A DNA stretch of 64,000 nt from an uncultured Gelidibacter sp. (GCF_947500795.1 NZ_CANMTE010000008.1:1-64000); one strand, 5' to 3'. Shown: positions 16,848 through 25,981, numbered from the stretch's first letter. Numbers and translations are program-made. Notes: generated by a model from the sequence alone, not told the origin.

Positions 16848-16855
16848 TACTTTTG
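16848..16855 (+). promoter_or_regulatory. -7 element upstream of the tyrS leader
   Basis: TACTTTTG fits TAnnTTTG. The predicted start of transcription, five to seven bases further on, would leave only a few bases before the leader ATG at 16865, an almost leaderless arrangement. I see no other promoter between here and tyrS. The 200 bases before it (16646-16847) hold nothing I can name. Confidence 0.55.
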
Positions 16856-16864
16856 CATCTTCAA

Positions 16865-16969
16865 ATGAAAAGATTAAACAACATATTACGCCTACCATTT
16901 TTCAGCACTTATTATTATCAAATAGGAGATGCTCGGTATGGCTATATGTATATTTCAAATGAAATCTGA
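16865..16969 (+). CDS. tyrS leader peptide (34 residues, six Tyr)
   Basis: An ATG-initiated frame of 34 codons that is too short for usual gene callers. It carries three consecutive Tyr codons (residues 16-18) and three more at residues 25, 27 and 29, so 18 per cent of the peptide is Tyr. It starts just after a TACTTTTG promoter element and ends 36 bp before an intrinsic terminator that precedes tyrS. Control codons for the amino acid used by the downstream enzyme are the hallmark of ribosome-mediated attenuation. The peptide itself need have no function. Confidence 0.75.
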   Translation: MKRLNNILRLPFFSTYYYQIGDARYGYMYISNEI

Positions 16970-17033
16970 TAAGATAATCTGATAAATAACTATTTATAAC
17001 CTAAAGCCCGAGCATCTAGCTCGGGCTTTTTTT
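16927..17033 (+). promoter_or_regulatory. Transcription attenuator of tyrS
   Basis: The leader segment AGATGCTCGG (16927-16936, within codons 21-24) is perfectly complementary to CCGAGCATCT (17008-17017), the 5' arm and loop of the terminator. The 10-bp antiterminator and the 8-bp terminator stem are mutually exclusive. The segment lies 9 nt after the Tyr triplet, so a ribosome stalled there for lack of Tyr-tRNA would leave it free to pair and allow read-through into tyrS. This architecture is read from the sequence; regulation is inferred. Confidence 0.75.
17006..17033 (+). terminator. Intrinsic terminator in the tyrS leader
   Basis: GCCCGAGC, loop ATCTA, GCTCGGGC, then seven T. It lies only 11 bp before the tyrS ATG, with no room for another promoter, so it must be read through for tyrS expression from upstream. 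Confidence 0.9.
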
Positions 17034-17044
17034 ATTCAAAAAAA

Positions 17045-18253
17045 ATGGAAACACTAAGCAAATTAAAAGAACATGTAGAGATCATCCTTCCTGAAAATGG
17101 ATTGGAAGTAAAGTTAGATCAAGCAAAAAAAGAGAACCGCAAACTAAATATTAAGTTGGGCTTTGATCCTACGGCACCAGATTTACATTTGGGTCATGCT
17201 GTGGTATTAAAAAAACTCAAGCAGTTTCAGGATTTAGGGCATCAAATCGTAATATTGGTCGGCGATTTTACCGCGCAAATTGGAGATCCTACCGGGAAAA
17301 ATAAGAGCAGAAAACCTTTGACGGCAGCGGAGGTTAAAGAGAACGCACAAACGTACATCAATCAATTGTCTAAAATTATAGACATTAACAAAGTGAAAAT
17401 CGTTTTCAACTCTGAATGGTTGGATAAACTGTCGTTTACTGAAGTCATTCAGATTTTATCAAAGGTGACCGTAGCGCAATTGATGCACCGAAAGGATTTT
17501 AACAAGCGCTTTACAGAAAACACCCCTATTGCAATGCACGAGTTGGTGTACCCCATTCTTCAAGGTTTTGATTCGGTTGAAATAAAGGCAGATATAGAAA
17601 TGGGCGGAACCGATCAGCTCTTCAACTGTACTATGGGCCGACAATTACAAGAAACATTTGAAATGGACCCTCAGGTCGTCTTATGTATGCCTTTATTGAA
17701 GGGACTTGATGGAAAGGAAAAAATGAGTAAGTCTCTAAACAATATTATTGGGTTGACCGACGCACCGAATGACATGTTTGGAAAAACAATGTCTATGCCT
17801 GACAGCTTAATTGAAGAATTTTTGCATTTGGCGACTGATTTTTCAATGTCAGAAAAAGAAGCTATAAAAGTGAGCTTGGAAAATGGCGAAAACCCAATGA
17901 ACATCAAAAAATTGATTGCCAAAAATATCATTACACAATACCATAATGCTGATGACGCCGAAAACGCTGAAGCATTCTTTAGCAACCAATTTCAAAGCAA
18001 AAAGTTTGAAGAAAAAAGCTTCGAACCAGTTTCGCTTGCAGATATTCAACATGACAGTGAAACGATCAATTTGGTGGACTTGTGTGTGCAACTGAAAAAA
18101 GGACAAACCAAATCGGCTATTAGAAGACTTATTGAAAGTGGTGCCGTTCAAATTAATAATGAAAAGATCCAAGAACCTCTTGCGGAAATCGGACTAAAAA
18201 AAGGCGCAAAAATAAAGATTGGAAAACGGGACTTTTTCGAATTACAAGAATAA
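17045..18253 (+). CDS. tyrS: Tyrosine--tRNA ligase
   Basis: A 402-residue class I aminoacyl-tRNA synthetase that activates tyrosine with ATP and charges tRNA-Tyr in the cytoplasm. The ATP-binding HIGH motif is HLGH (residues 48-51) and the flexible KMSKS loop is at 226-230. GGTDQLFNCTMGR marks the Tyr-binding region of the TyrS type that lacks the Rossmann-insert variation of E. coli TyrS (TyrZ-like). Residues 340-400 form an S4 RNA-binding domain (GQTKSAIRRLIESGAVQINN). Length is normal. It follows a leader with Tyr codons and a terminator, so expression is probably tuned by Tyr-tRNA charging. A terminator lies 33 bp after the stop. Confidence 0.97.
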   Translation: METLSKLKEHVEIILPENGLEVKLDQAKKENRKLNIKLGFDPTAPDLHLGHAVVLKKLKQFQDLGHQIVILVGDFTAQIGDPTGKNKSRKPLTAAEVKENAQTYINQLSKIIDINKVKIVFNSEWLDKLSFTEVIQILSKVTVAQLMHRKDFNKRFTENTPIAMHELVYPILQGFDSVEIKADIEMGGTDQLFNCTMGRQLQETFEMDPQVVLCMPLLKGLDGKEKMSKSLNNIIGLTDAPNDMFGKTMSMPDSLIEEFLHLATDFSMSEKEAIKVSLENGENPMNIKKLIAKNIITQYHNADDAENAEAFFSNQFQSKKFEEKSFEPVSLADIQHDSETINLVDLCVQLKKGQTKSAIRRLIESGAVQINNEKIQEPLAEIGLKKGAKIKIGKRDFFELQE

Positions 18254-18285
18254 AAGCTACCGCTAACATCTTCCTCTATCAAACA

Positions 18286-18314
18286 ACCCAACTACAGCAG
18301 TTAGTTGGGTGTTT
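18286..18314 (+). terminator. Intrinsic terminator after tyrS
   Basis: ACCCAACTA and TAGTTGGGT form a 9-bp stem with a 7-nt loop, followed by GTTTGATTTT, a moderately U-rich tail. Confidence 0.7.
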
Positions 18315-18507
18315 GATTTTAGATCTACTATTATATTCATATTCACTTTTCTATTCAGCGGATAACCAAATTGTCCCTAAACAATTGCCGAAGGTTATAC
18401 ATAAAAACCTTCTCACATTTTCTATTCAATTTATAATTTCCTATCTTATATGACTACACAGACGCTCCTAGTCTTACACAACTATCTTACTTTCAATATA
18501 AACCACA

Positions 18508-19137
18508 ATGAGAGTAGCACTTCATTTCTTAATTTTATTGATAGGTGTTACCTCCTGCCAATCTCAATCTAAAAAATCAGCATCTGACAAACCCGTTGGC
18601 GGACCGTGTGAAGGCTGTGAAGCTATTTATGAATATGGAAACCAGAAATTATCTTCCATTGATACACTTCCCGATTTTAAGTACGTCAAGCCAAAAATAA
18701 AGCTGACCGGAACCGTATTCCAAAAAGACGGAAAAACACCAGCCAAAGATGTTATTCTTTACATCTATCACACGAACAGAAGTGGACTTTACCCTACCAA
18801 AGGCAATGAAAGCGGTTGGGCGAAACGACATGGATTCATCCGGGGTTGGATTAAAACCGACCGTACCGGGCACTATACGTTTTACACCTTTAGGCCAGCG
18901 GCTTACCCGAGTGGCATTGAGCCCGAGCACATCCACATAACCATAAAAGAACCTGAAAAAAACGAATATTATATAGATGCATTTGTCTTTGACGATGACC
19001 CCATGTTAACACATAAGGAACGAGCCGAACTACAACAGCGCGGTGGTTCCGGAATTGTAAAACTCCAATTGGAAGACAATCTCCTGACTGCCCATCGGGA
19101 TATTATTTTAGGCCTAAACATTCCAAACTATGAGTAA
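18508..19137 (+). CDS. Intradiol ring-cleavage dioxygenase-like lipoprotein
   Basis: A 209-residue lipoprotein (signal HFLILLIGVTSC, Cys 17) with the fold of protocatechuate 3,4-dioxygenase. The non-heme Fe(III) ligands typical of the family can be aligned: Tyr in IYHTNRSGLYP (about residue 95), Tyr in FRPAAYP (about 133) and two His in PEHIHITI (about 140-145). Catalytic members open catechols between the hydroxyls; exported single-domain members like this are poorly characterised. The GPCEGCEA motif after the lipobox is typical of the Bacteroidota group. The substrate is unknown. Confidence 0.8.
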   Translation: MRVALHFLILLIGVTSCQSQSKKSASDKPVGGPCEGCEAIYEYGNQKLSSIDTLPDFKYVKPKIKLTGTVFQKDGKTPAKDVILYIYHTNRSGLYPTKGNESGWAKRHGFIRGWIKTDRTGHYTFYTFRPAAYPSGIEPEHIHITIKEPEKNEYYIDAFVFDDDPMLTHKERAELQQRGGSGIVKLQLEDNLLTAHRDIILGLNIPNYE

Positions 19138-19349
19138 CAGATTTGTTTTCCTTATAGCAACTCTCCTTCTAACCTCTTGCACTGGCAAGCACAACTCCAA
19201 TGCTGAACAAGCAACTGTAACCTCATCTGTTTACCGCAAAATTCAAGATTGAGCGCTTCCAATGGCATGTTGCTTATCAAGGAAATTTGATGGATAAAAC
19301 TTTAGTCGATAAGGACATCGATTTGCAGACAATCTTACAAACAGACTAA
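19130..19349 (+). pseudogene. Frameshifted lipoprotein remnant
   Basis: An ATG overlaps the end of the dioxygenase gene and starts a lipoprotein signal (FVFLIATLLLTSC, Cys at about 17). The frame ends after 40 codons. A second frame, beginning within the same sequence at FTAKFKIERFQWHV, continues for about 40 codons to a TAA at 19349. One frame change joins them into a protein of about 73 residues, so this is either decayed or has lost an internal part. It was not recognised as any family. Confidence 0.5.
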
Positions 19350-19466
19350 ATAATGAAACCAAAAGCAATTAAAGCAAACTAACCATAACACACTGATTAA
19401 CAATTAACACACAAACAATAAGTATATTTTTTAAACGTTATATTTATCAACTTAAAAAATGGAACT

Positions 19467-19889
19467 ATGAAAGCTACTTCTTTTATTTTAATCGCATTGT
19501 TAGTTTCGTTTTTTAGTTGTGATACCGATGACGAGACAACAGATCCAATTATTGGGAATTGGGTATTAGTAGAAAAATCAATGGATGGTACCGTTGTGGA
19601 ATTCACCGATTGTCTCTCTCGAAATCGTGTCGAATTTTACTCCAACCAAACCGTGTCGTTTAAAAATTTCGTTACTAATGATGACACCGGCACTTGTGAC
19701 CCCTATATTATCGAACAATCTTGGGAGCACAATAAAGGCTATTATCGGGTTTTTAACGCGTCTAAATTCGACCAAGAACAAAAGATATCCATAAGTAACT
19801 CTCAATTAATTTATTCCTATGAGAGCTGGGAAGTTATCAATGACGATATTATTACAACCGACTTGGTATTCACGTACGAAAAACAGTAA
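19467..19889 (+). CDS. Lipocalin-like lipoprotein
   Basis: A 140-residue lipoprotein (signal to LVSFFSC, Cys 18) followed by an acidic linker and a small beta-barrel beginning PIIGNWVLVEKSMDG, the usual start of the Bacteroidota lipocalin-like domains (DUF4923/lipocalin_4 type). Two Cys residues in the mature part (DCLSRN and GTCDPY) could form a disulphide. The ligand is unknown. An AT-rich leader with a plausible promoter separates it from the remnant upstream. Confidence 0.7.
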   Translation: MKATSFILIALLVSFFSCDTDDETTDPIIGNWVLVEKSMDGTVVEFTDCLSRNRVEFYSNQTVSFKNFVTNDDTGTCDPYIIEQSWEHNKGYYRVFNASKFDQEQKISISNSQLIYSYESWEVINDDIITTDLVFTYEKQ

Positions 19890-20069
19890 CGCTCTTTATC
19901 TCACGCACCTCAGCGATGCTGTCAATTCAACTTCTGCCCTTTTTAGGAAAATCTGAGCTAGTTCTCTATTTCTAATTTATTCGCTAACTTCCTTGCGCAA
20001 TTGTGCACCCATTACTAATGGTTGCGGAATATTGTCAACCGAATGAATTCCAATACTTGAAATTTAAAT

Positions 20070-20864
20070 ATGAAAAAACTCCTATATCTACTCATCTGCA
20101 TAGGCTTGTTTAGCTCCTGCAAAACCAATCAAGAACAATCTACGACCCTAAAAATAATGTCTTATAATATTCGTCACGGACAAGGATTAGATACGATTTT
20201 GGATTTATCGCGTTCCGCAGAACTTATAAAACAACATGCACCCGATTTAGTTGGGCTTCAGGAAATCGACAATTATTGCAGGCGATCAGATAGTGTCGGA
20301 CAAACAGACTATTTGGCGCAAAAAACGAAGATGGAGGGCACTTTTGGTAAATTCATGGACTTCCAAAGTGGCGAGTACGGCATGGCCACATTATCCGCTA
20401 AACCCTTAACATCGACAAAAGTGCTGCAATTACCAGACGCAAAATACGAACCGCGCTCAGCAATTATTCATGAAGTAGAGATCGCGAAAGATTGTAACAT
20501 TGTATTTGCGAATGTTCATTTTGACTGGATTGGCGGCACTGAGGGTAGTGCGTTTCGTTTAAGCCAAGCTAAAGCACTGCTCAACTATATAGACACCTTA
20601 AACAAAGCGACTATTATTACTGGCGATTTTAATTGCACTCCAGATTCGCCAACAATGGCCTATTTTGCCGAGCAAGGTTTTGTATTTGTTGAAAAAGGAT
20701 CCGATAATCTAAGTTTTCAAGGTGATGAGAAGTCTGAAATTGACCATCTCATTTATAGAGATTCAGAGCAGGTAAAATTCAAGGCGAAACATATTGAGTT
20801 ACTGAAGGAACCTATTATATCTGACCATCGGCCATTATTGGTAGAATTGGAAGTGACTTTTTAG
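20070..20864 (+). CDS. Endonuclease/exonuclease/phosphatase-family lipoprotein
   Basis: A 264-residue exported hydrolase with a lipoprotein signal (LICIGLFSSC, Cys 17). The EEP (DNase I-like) motifs are in order: SYNIRHGQG (metal Asn), DLVGLQEIDN (metal Glu), NVHFDWIG, ITGDFNCTPDSP (Asp/Asn pair) and SDHRPLLVEL (catalytic Asp-His). Members cleave phosphodiester bonds of nucleic acids, sphingolipids or inositol phosphates using Mg2+. A lipid-anchored form suggests extracellular phosphate or carbon scavenging, but the substrate cannot be read. Confidence 0.88.
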   Translation: MKKLLYLLICIGLFSSCKTNQEQSTTLKIMSYNIRHGQGLDTILDLSRSAELIKQHAPDLVGLQEIDNYCRRSDSVGQTDYLAQKTKMEGTFGKFMDFQSGEYGMATLSAKPLTSTKVLQLPDAKYEPRSAIIHEVEIAKDCNIVFANVHFDWIGGTEGSAFRLSQAKALLNYIDTLNKATIITGDFNCTPDSPTMAYFAEQGFVFVEKGSDNLSFQGDEKSEIDHLIYRDSEQVKFKAKHIELLKEPIISDHRPLLVELEVTF

Positions 20865-20883
20865 TATAGCACTTCAGTGTGAA

Positions 20884-21561
20884 CTAAAACACGGTATAAA
20901 GCGTCGTGACAATAACACCCTTACCATGCGTTGACGCAACGGACAACAACAGTTTTGATTCTTTAACCTTAAAATGAAATGGTGGCGCCAACACGTCCAA
21001 TCCGCTTCCTTTTTTAAGCCGAATGCCTTGTCCTGAAATAATATCTTTATTCGGTGTAAAATCGCCTTCCGGCAGATGTTCGGTTAGGATGACATACTTA
21101 TAATTGGATAATTTATCAAGAATACGCTGTATTTCGGCATTCGATACATGCTGAAGCACTTGTCTTACTATTGCACAATCTCCAGCAGGCAAGGCATCTA
21201 CCGCGATATCCAAACACTGAAATTCCAGATTTGCATGGTCGAATTTTTCTTTATTATGCGCTATAAGGTCGGCTACAATATCTACCGCAACATATTTCTG
21301 AGCGTACTTTACCAATTCCTTTCCGACATTAAAATCGCCACAACCTAAATCGCACACTATAAGCGGATTTTTAAAAGATTTCAAAAACGCTGTTACAACG
21401 TCTATATAAGGATTCACCAACTTTGGGTCGTGCGATCCATCGCCAGAATAAAATTCGGATTCGTTACCACCCCAAAGCTTCATTTCATAAACCTGTTCCA
21501 TAGCCGCCTTAGTTGGCCAAGGTTTCTTTTTAGGTTTGGTGCGGTTATCCTGTTGCTTCAT
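20884..21561 (-). CDS. Class I SAM-dependent methyltransferase
   Basis: A 225-residue protein with a Lys/Pro-rich start and a Rossmann methyltransferase core: motif I VCDLGCGDFNVGKEL (about residues 68-82), acidic motif II YVAVDIV, and CLDIAVDALPAGDCAIVRQVLQHV as motif III/IV. The substrate is unknown. It is convergent with the EEP gene (19 bp between stops) and stands alone. Confidence 0.8.
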   Translation of the reverse strand: MKQQDNRTKPKKKPWPTKAAMEQVYEMKLWGGNESEFYSGDGSHDPKLVNPYIDVVTAFLKSFKNPLIVCDLGCGDFNVGKELVKYAQKYVAVDIVADLIAHNKEKFDHANLEFQCLDIAVDALPAGDCAIVRQVLQHVSNAEIQRILDKLSNYKYVILTEHLPEGDFTPNKDIISGQGIRLKKGSGLDVLAPPFHFKVKESKLLLSVASTHGKGVIVTTLYTVF

Positions 21562-21830
21562 AACTATGCGATTTCAAGACCAAAACTACAGATAAATTTT
21601 CAACCACCACAACGCTTTTTCGGGATAGAAGCATGACCGTAAATGCCTGAAATTTACCTTTTCCAAAAAAATTAGTATCTTCGCCAAGTATTTCGAACCT
21701 TTATAAAGGTACCAACCGAGTGAAGACACCACGGTGGTAAAACAATATGGACATCAAGTCAAAATGAACGACATTTTCTTAAAGCCTTATCGAAATACAA
21801 ATAACGTTTAATCATTTAATACTTATTTGT

Positions 21831-22475
21831 ATGACCACTTCAATTCAACTTTTTTCAAAAGACTTAGAGCTAAAAACTCTAGAAACAGTACTCTTACCAA
21901 TCACCGAAACTTCCATCAAAATCCATGATTTGATTGTTGATGATGGTATGTACCTCATCCGGGTTTGGCATTCCAATCTTAACACTCTGGTTGACTTTTC
22001 AAAATCGAAAAGTTATCAACTTATCAATTTTGATGACGACAAGAATTTTACTGGTGCGTCGTATGCTACCACCAACGCGAAAGGGAATTTCATCCTTCAA
22101 ACCCAATCAAAATGGATTCTCATTATTCCCTTAGAAAAACGATTGGATCAAGATGTTATGAGTAGTATTTCAAATTTTGAAATACACATACACGAAGACC
22201 AAAAAGCTGCTGTTCTTCAAAAATTAAAAGAGGAATTCCCGATAACGCCATATACAAGTGTGGGACGGTTATCCACTACCCTATGGCGAATGAAGGCCGA
22301 ACAACAATTGAATCTGCCAATATCATGGCGCGTTGGCAGTGCTATTTCAGTGACATCGGGCAAACGCGCAAGTGAAATGCAACAAGACGAATGGAATGCC
22401 TTTTTTGAGGACTTATGTGACACGCTCAAACAAAATTACCCCTCAAAGTATGAAAGTCTTTTCCCTTTAGCTTAA
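21831..22475 (+). CDS. Hypothetical protein upstream of an AAA ATPase
   Basis: A 214-residue soluble protein. The first half is a set of beta strands (YLIRVWHSNLNTLVDFS, FILQTQSKWILIIPLE). The second half, from about 130, is helical with a Leu/Arg-rich segment (LKEEFPITPYTSVGRLSTTLWRMKAEQQL). No family recognised. It precedes an AAA+ ATPase gene by 126 bp, on the same strand, but each appears to have its own TAnnTTTG-like element, so the link is only positional. A TTAGTATCTTCG element at about 21,672 is a possible promoter. Confidence 0.55.
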   Translation: MTTSIQLFSKDLELKTLETVLLPITETSIKIHDLIVDDGMYLIRVWHSNLNTLVDFSKSKSYQLINFDDDKNFTGASYATTNAKGNFILQTQSKWILIIPLEKRLDQDVMSSISNFEIHIHEDQKAAVLQKLKEEFPITPYTSVGRLSTTLWRMKAEQQLNLPISWRVGSAISVTSGKRASEMQQDEWNAFFEDLCDTLKQNYPSKYESLFPLA

Positions 22476-22601
22476 CATCCAACCATAATTTCTTTCTAGC
22501 TTCTCCTGTGAAATTCACGATTTAAAGCTAACGCTAAACATTTTGCAGGAGAACGCTTTAAAATCGGTTTAATGGTTAAATTTGTTATTTAAACCTTATT
22601 T

Positions 22602-23315
22602 ATGGCAACACACAACACCACTATATCCTCTAAAAACAAAATCTTAACGCTAGATGAACTTCATTTAAGTACGGCAATCAGAGAGAAACTGGACCAGCTT
22701 ATTGAGGAATTCACTTACATTGAGGCGCTTAAAAAGCTTGATATTCCAGTTGATAATAAAATCTTACTGCACGGAAAAACGGGGTGTGGAAAAACAGCTA
22801 CTGCACACGCCATTGGGAGAGCTTTAAAAAAAGAAGTTATTACGCTTAATTTAGGCGGTTTTGTATCCTCCAGATTAGGAGAAACAGGTAAAAATATTGC
22901 TGAAATTTTTAAAAAAGCCTCTTTCAGCAATGCGATTTTATTTATTGATGAATTTGACTTTATTGGTAAAATCAGGGATTATGACACTAAAGATTCTGGA
23001 GAAATGCAGCGCTTGGTGAACATCCTCATTCAACAAATCGATAATTTGCCAGACACTTCCTTATTGATATGCGCCACCAACCACGTGGAGATTATTGACA
23101 CCGCGTTATTGCGAAGGTTTCAAATAAAACTGTATTATGAATTGCCAACCAATCAGCAACTTGATACATATTACGACAGACTTTTAGCGAACTATCCTGA
23201 AAACCTCAATACGATTGAACGCACGTATCACATCTCCTATGCCGAAGCTAAAGACATCACCTATCAACAAATAAAGGCTAATGTCATTCGGTTAGAAAAG
23301 GAGAAAAAGCAATAA
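22602..23315 (+). CDS. Stand-alone AAA+ ATPase
   Basis: A 237-residue single AAA+ module: Walker A GKTGCGKT (residues 58-65), Walker B AILFIDEFDF, sensor 1 LLICATNH, and the arginine-finger region DTALLRRFQ. FVSSRLGETGKNIAEIF resembles the pore-loop and region of FtsH/ATPase-type remodelers. There is no protease or membrane domain. Single AAA modules like this often pair with a substrate-specific partner; the upstream unknown protein or a distant S8 protease are candidates only by analogy. A TAAATTTG element (22577-22584) precedes it. Confidence 0.82.
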   Translation: MATHNTTISSKNKILTLDELHLSTAIREKLDQLIEEFTYIEALKKLDIPVDNKILLHGKTGCGKTATAHAIGRALKKEVITLNLGGFVSSRLGETGKNIAEIFKKASFSNAILFIDEFDFIGKIRDYDTKDSGEMQRLVNILIQQIDNLPDTSLLICATNHVEIIDTALLRRFQIKLYYELPTNQQLDTYYDRLLANYPENLNTIERTYHISYAEAKDITYQQIKANVIRLEKEKKQ

Positions 23316-23365
23316 CCCAAATCAGAATTTCCGAACTATTCATTTTATAATTATCTCTTTTTACC

Positions 23366-25435
23366 ATGAAAAATTTTAATGCCCTTTTAAAGATTAACCT
23401 ATGTGTACTTTTCCTTTTTGCTACAACACTGCAACTATTTTCACAAGCAACAACACTAAAAGTAATTCCGGAAGTTCAACAATTTGTTGCTAAAAACGGT
23501 GTTCACACATTACCTAACACACTCCAAATACACGTAAACACAAGCAAAAATGACAGCTTGATGCAGATTGCAACACAGCTTAAGGAGGAGTTACACACGA
23601 TGTTTCAAATTGAGGCGACTATAGCAACTACCTCAGCATTAAAATCAATTTCAGCAAATGAACTTCTTTTAACTTATAGCAATGCCGCGCTAAAAAACAG
23701 TGAAGCCTATACCTTAGATTTAGATGCTACCGTAGGCATCACTATTGAAGGTGCTTCCAGAGAAGGCGTATTTTGGGCAACGCGCACACTGTTACAACTT
23801 GTTGAAAACCATAAAAACCAAATCCCTTCCGGATTGGTAACAGATTATCCTGATTATCCAAAGCGTGGGTTTATGCTGGATGTTGGTAGAAAGTTTTTTA
23901 CAATAGAGTATTTGAGAGATTATGTAAAAATTCTGTCCTATTATAAAATGAATGAATTCCACGTTCATTTAAATGATAATGCTTTTAAGAACTATTATGA
24001 TAATGATTGGTCAAAAACCTATGCCGCTTTCAGATTAGAAAGTGATACCTATCCTGACTTGGCAGCAGAAGATGGGCATTATACAAAAGACGAATTCCGC
24101 GATTTACAACGCATAGGAATGCACTACGGCGTAAATGTTATCCCTGAAATTGACATCCCTGCGCATTCGTTGGCGTTTACACGCTATAATCCTGAACTGA
24201 AAGCTTCAGCGCCTTATGCTGATGATCATTTAGACATCCTAAATGATGAAAAGCTGCCTATGATCTATAATTTCTTCGACAAGCTTTTTGATGAATATAT
24301 TAAGGGTGACAACCCTGTTTTTATCGGTCCTGACGTTCATATTGGTACCGATGAGTATATCAAAGAAGGTAAAGGAAGGGATGTGGATAATGCCCAAGCA
24401 AAGCGCTTTCGTGAGTTTACCAATCACTATTTAAAACACATCGCCGATTCAGGTAAAACGCCACGTCTTTGGGGTGGATTGGAATGGTTAAAGGATACGC
24501 CATTAACACACGTTAAACCGGTTGGCAACGCCGTTATGAATGCTTGGAGTAAGGATTGGGTGAATGCCGAAAAAATGCTTGCTGACGGATTTAAAATAAT
24601 TTCCACACCAGACAGTTGGCTGTATATTGTTCCTGCAGCTGGTTACTATAGAGATTTCTTAGATATTGAATGGCTTTACGCTAACTACAGACCAGAAAAA
24701 GTGAACACCTCATTAACATTACCAGACTTCCAACCAGGACTTTTAGGGTCCACTTTTGCAGTTTGGAATGACATTTCTGGCAATGGAATTTCTCAATTGG
24801 ATGTGCATTACCGTACCATGCCTGCTTTAAAAGTATTAGGCACAAAAAACTGGAAAGTAGCGCCGATAAAAAGCTATGAGGCGTACCAACAATTGGCCAA
24901 TGCTGATTCTGACGGTCCTAAAACCAATTTAACAGGTAATTTTAGTGACCAAGAATTGAATGACATCGCTTCAAAAATTGGTCAGAAACCGGTCCGATTT
25001 AATGGTAAGAAAGAAGTTAGTTTAGGAGGTACCAATTTAGGATATACTTATGATGTTTCTTTTGATATTAATCCGAAAAAAGGGAATAAACGAAATGCTA
25101 TTCTTTTCCAAAGTAACTACGGAACTATTACTTTAAACACAGATGGCACAGGTAAATTAGGGTTTTCACGCGATGGCTACACCTATACATTTAATTTTAT
25201 TCCACAGGAAAAAAGCTGGCAAAACGTCCGTATTGTAGGCGATTATAAAAGTGTGACACTCTATGTAGATGGCAGTGAAAAAGAGCAATTAACGGCGTAC
25301 AAAAAAACAGAGGGGCTACCTAACGGCTTCAACTTTCAACAAACATTAACGTTCCCATTAGAGAAGATTGGCGATCGGGAAAATGGATTTAAAGGCACGG
25401 TTAAAAACTTAAAATTATCCTCTATCAAAAAGTAA
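23366..25435 (+). CDS. GH20 beta-N-acetylhexosaminidase with C-terminal LamG-like domain
   Basis: A 689-residue exported glycosidase. The signal peptide ends near LQLFSQA (residue 27). Residues 30-155 are the GH20b N-terminal domain. The catalytic barrel starts KRGFMLDVGRKFFTIEYLRDYV (about 170), with HVHLNDN, and the catalytic Asp-Glu pair in HIGTDEY (about residues 326-332). Residues 540-685 look like a concanavalin/LamG-type module (DVSFDINPKKGNKRNAILFQ, VTLYVDGSEK). It removes terminal GlcNAc or GalNAc by substrate-assisted catalysis; typical GH20 has HxGGDE, so the Thr here is a small departure. The extra lectin-like domain suggests complex glycan targets. Confidence 0.9.
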   Translation: MKNFNALLKINLCVLFLFATTLQLFSQATTLKVIPEVQQFVAKNGVHTLPNTLQIHVNTSKNDSLMQIATQLKEELHTMFQIEATIATTSALKSISANELLLTYSNAALKNSEAYTLDLDATVGITIEGASREGVFWATRTLLQLVENHKNQIPSGLVTDYPDYPKRGFMLDVGRKFFTIEYLRDYVKILSYYKMNEFHVHLNDNAFKNYYDNDWSKTYAAFRLESDTYPDLAAEDGHYTKDEFRDLQRIGMHYGVNVIPEIDIPAHSLAFTRYNPELKASAPYADDHLDILNDEKLPMIYNFFDKLFDEYIKGDNPVFIGPDVHIGTDEYIKEGKGRDVDNAQAKRFREFTNHYLKHIADSGKTPRLWGGLEWLKDTPLTHVKPVGNAVMNAWSKDWVNAEKMLADGFKIISTPDSWLYIVPAAGYYRDFLDIEWLYANYRPEKVNTSLTLPDFQPGLLGSTFAVWNDISGNGISQLDVHYRTMPALKVLGTKNWKVAPIKSYEAYQQLANADSDGPKTNLTGNFSDQELNDIASKIGQKPVRFNGKKEVSLGGTNLGYTYDVSFDINPKKGNKRNAILFQSNYGTITLNTDGTGKLGFSRDGYTYTFNFIPQEKSWQNVRIVGDYKSVTLYVDGSEKEQLTAYKKTEGLPNGFNFQQTLTFPLEKIGDRENGFKGTVKNLKLSSIKK

Positions 25436-25609
25436 AAAGTTCTAAATTTATTTTAAAATAAAAACGCAAGAATATTAATCAAACACACGCTAACCAACAC
25501 TAAAATCATCAATAAAATCCTTTGGCCCTAGGGTCCAAAACAAAAGTGATTTTATAAATTTAAAAACATTATCCACCCAATTTCCCAAATAACTATTTGC
25601 ATTCACACC

Positions 25610-25981
25610 ATGAAAATATTCATTTGCATACTTACAGTTCTGACTTTAAATTCATGTTCTAGGTTTGGAGAAAACGGAATTGAAGTAGCGATTGAAAATA
25701 ACAGCAACACTCCCATTACTGACGTCCAGTTTACTACTTCTGAGAAACTGGACGTCATTAAAAGAACTAATATAGATCCGAAAGAAACCGCAACGGATTT
25801 TCTTTCAATGACAAAAAACCAATCTGACGGCGCCTATTTTTTGACTTTCACACGCGCCAATGGCAAAAAGGAAAAAATTGGCGGCGGCTATTATACCAAT
25901 GGAGGTGCGTTGGACCGATGGGTTCAATTCGATATAAGGACAGATACTACTTTGGTGACGTTTAGTGGCAGTGGCTATTAA
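25610..25981 (+). CDS. Small lipoprotein of unknown function
   Basis: A 123-residue lipoprotein (signal IFICILTVLTLNSC, Cys at about 16). The mature part is a single beta-sandwich-like domain (IEVAIENNSNTPITDVQFTTSEKLDVI, then AYFLTFTRANGKKEKIGGGYY), reminiscent of short secreted proteins of unknown function. A perfect 10-bp inverted repeat, GACGTCCAGTTT/AAACTGGACGTC, lies within the coding sequence (25732-25755). No family assigned. Confidence 0.6.
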   Translation: MKIFICILTVLTLNSCSRFGENGIEVAIENNSNTPITDVQFTTSEKLDVIKRTNIDPKETATDFLSMTKNQSDGAYFLTFTRANGKKEKIGGGYYTNGGALDRWVQFDIRTDTTLVTFSGSGY

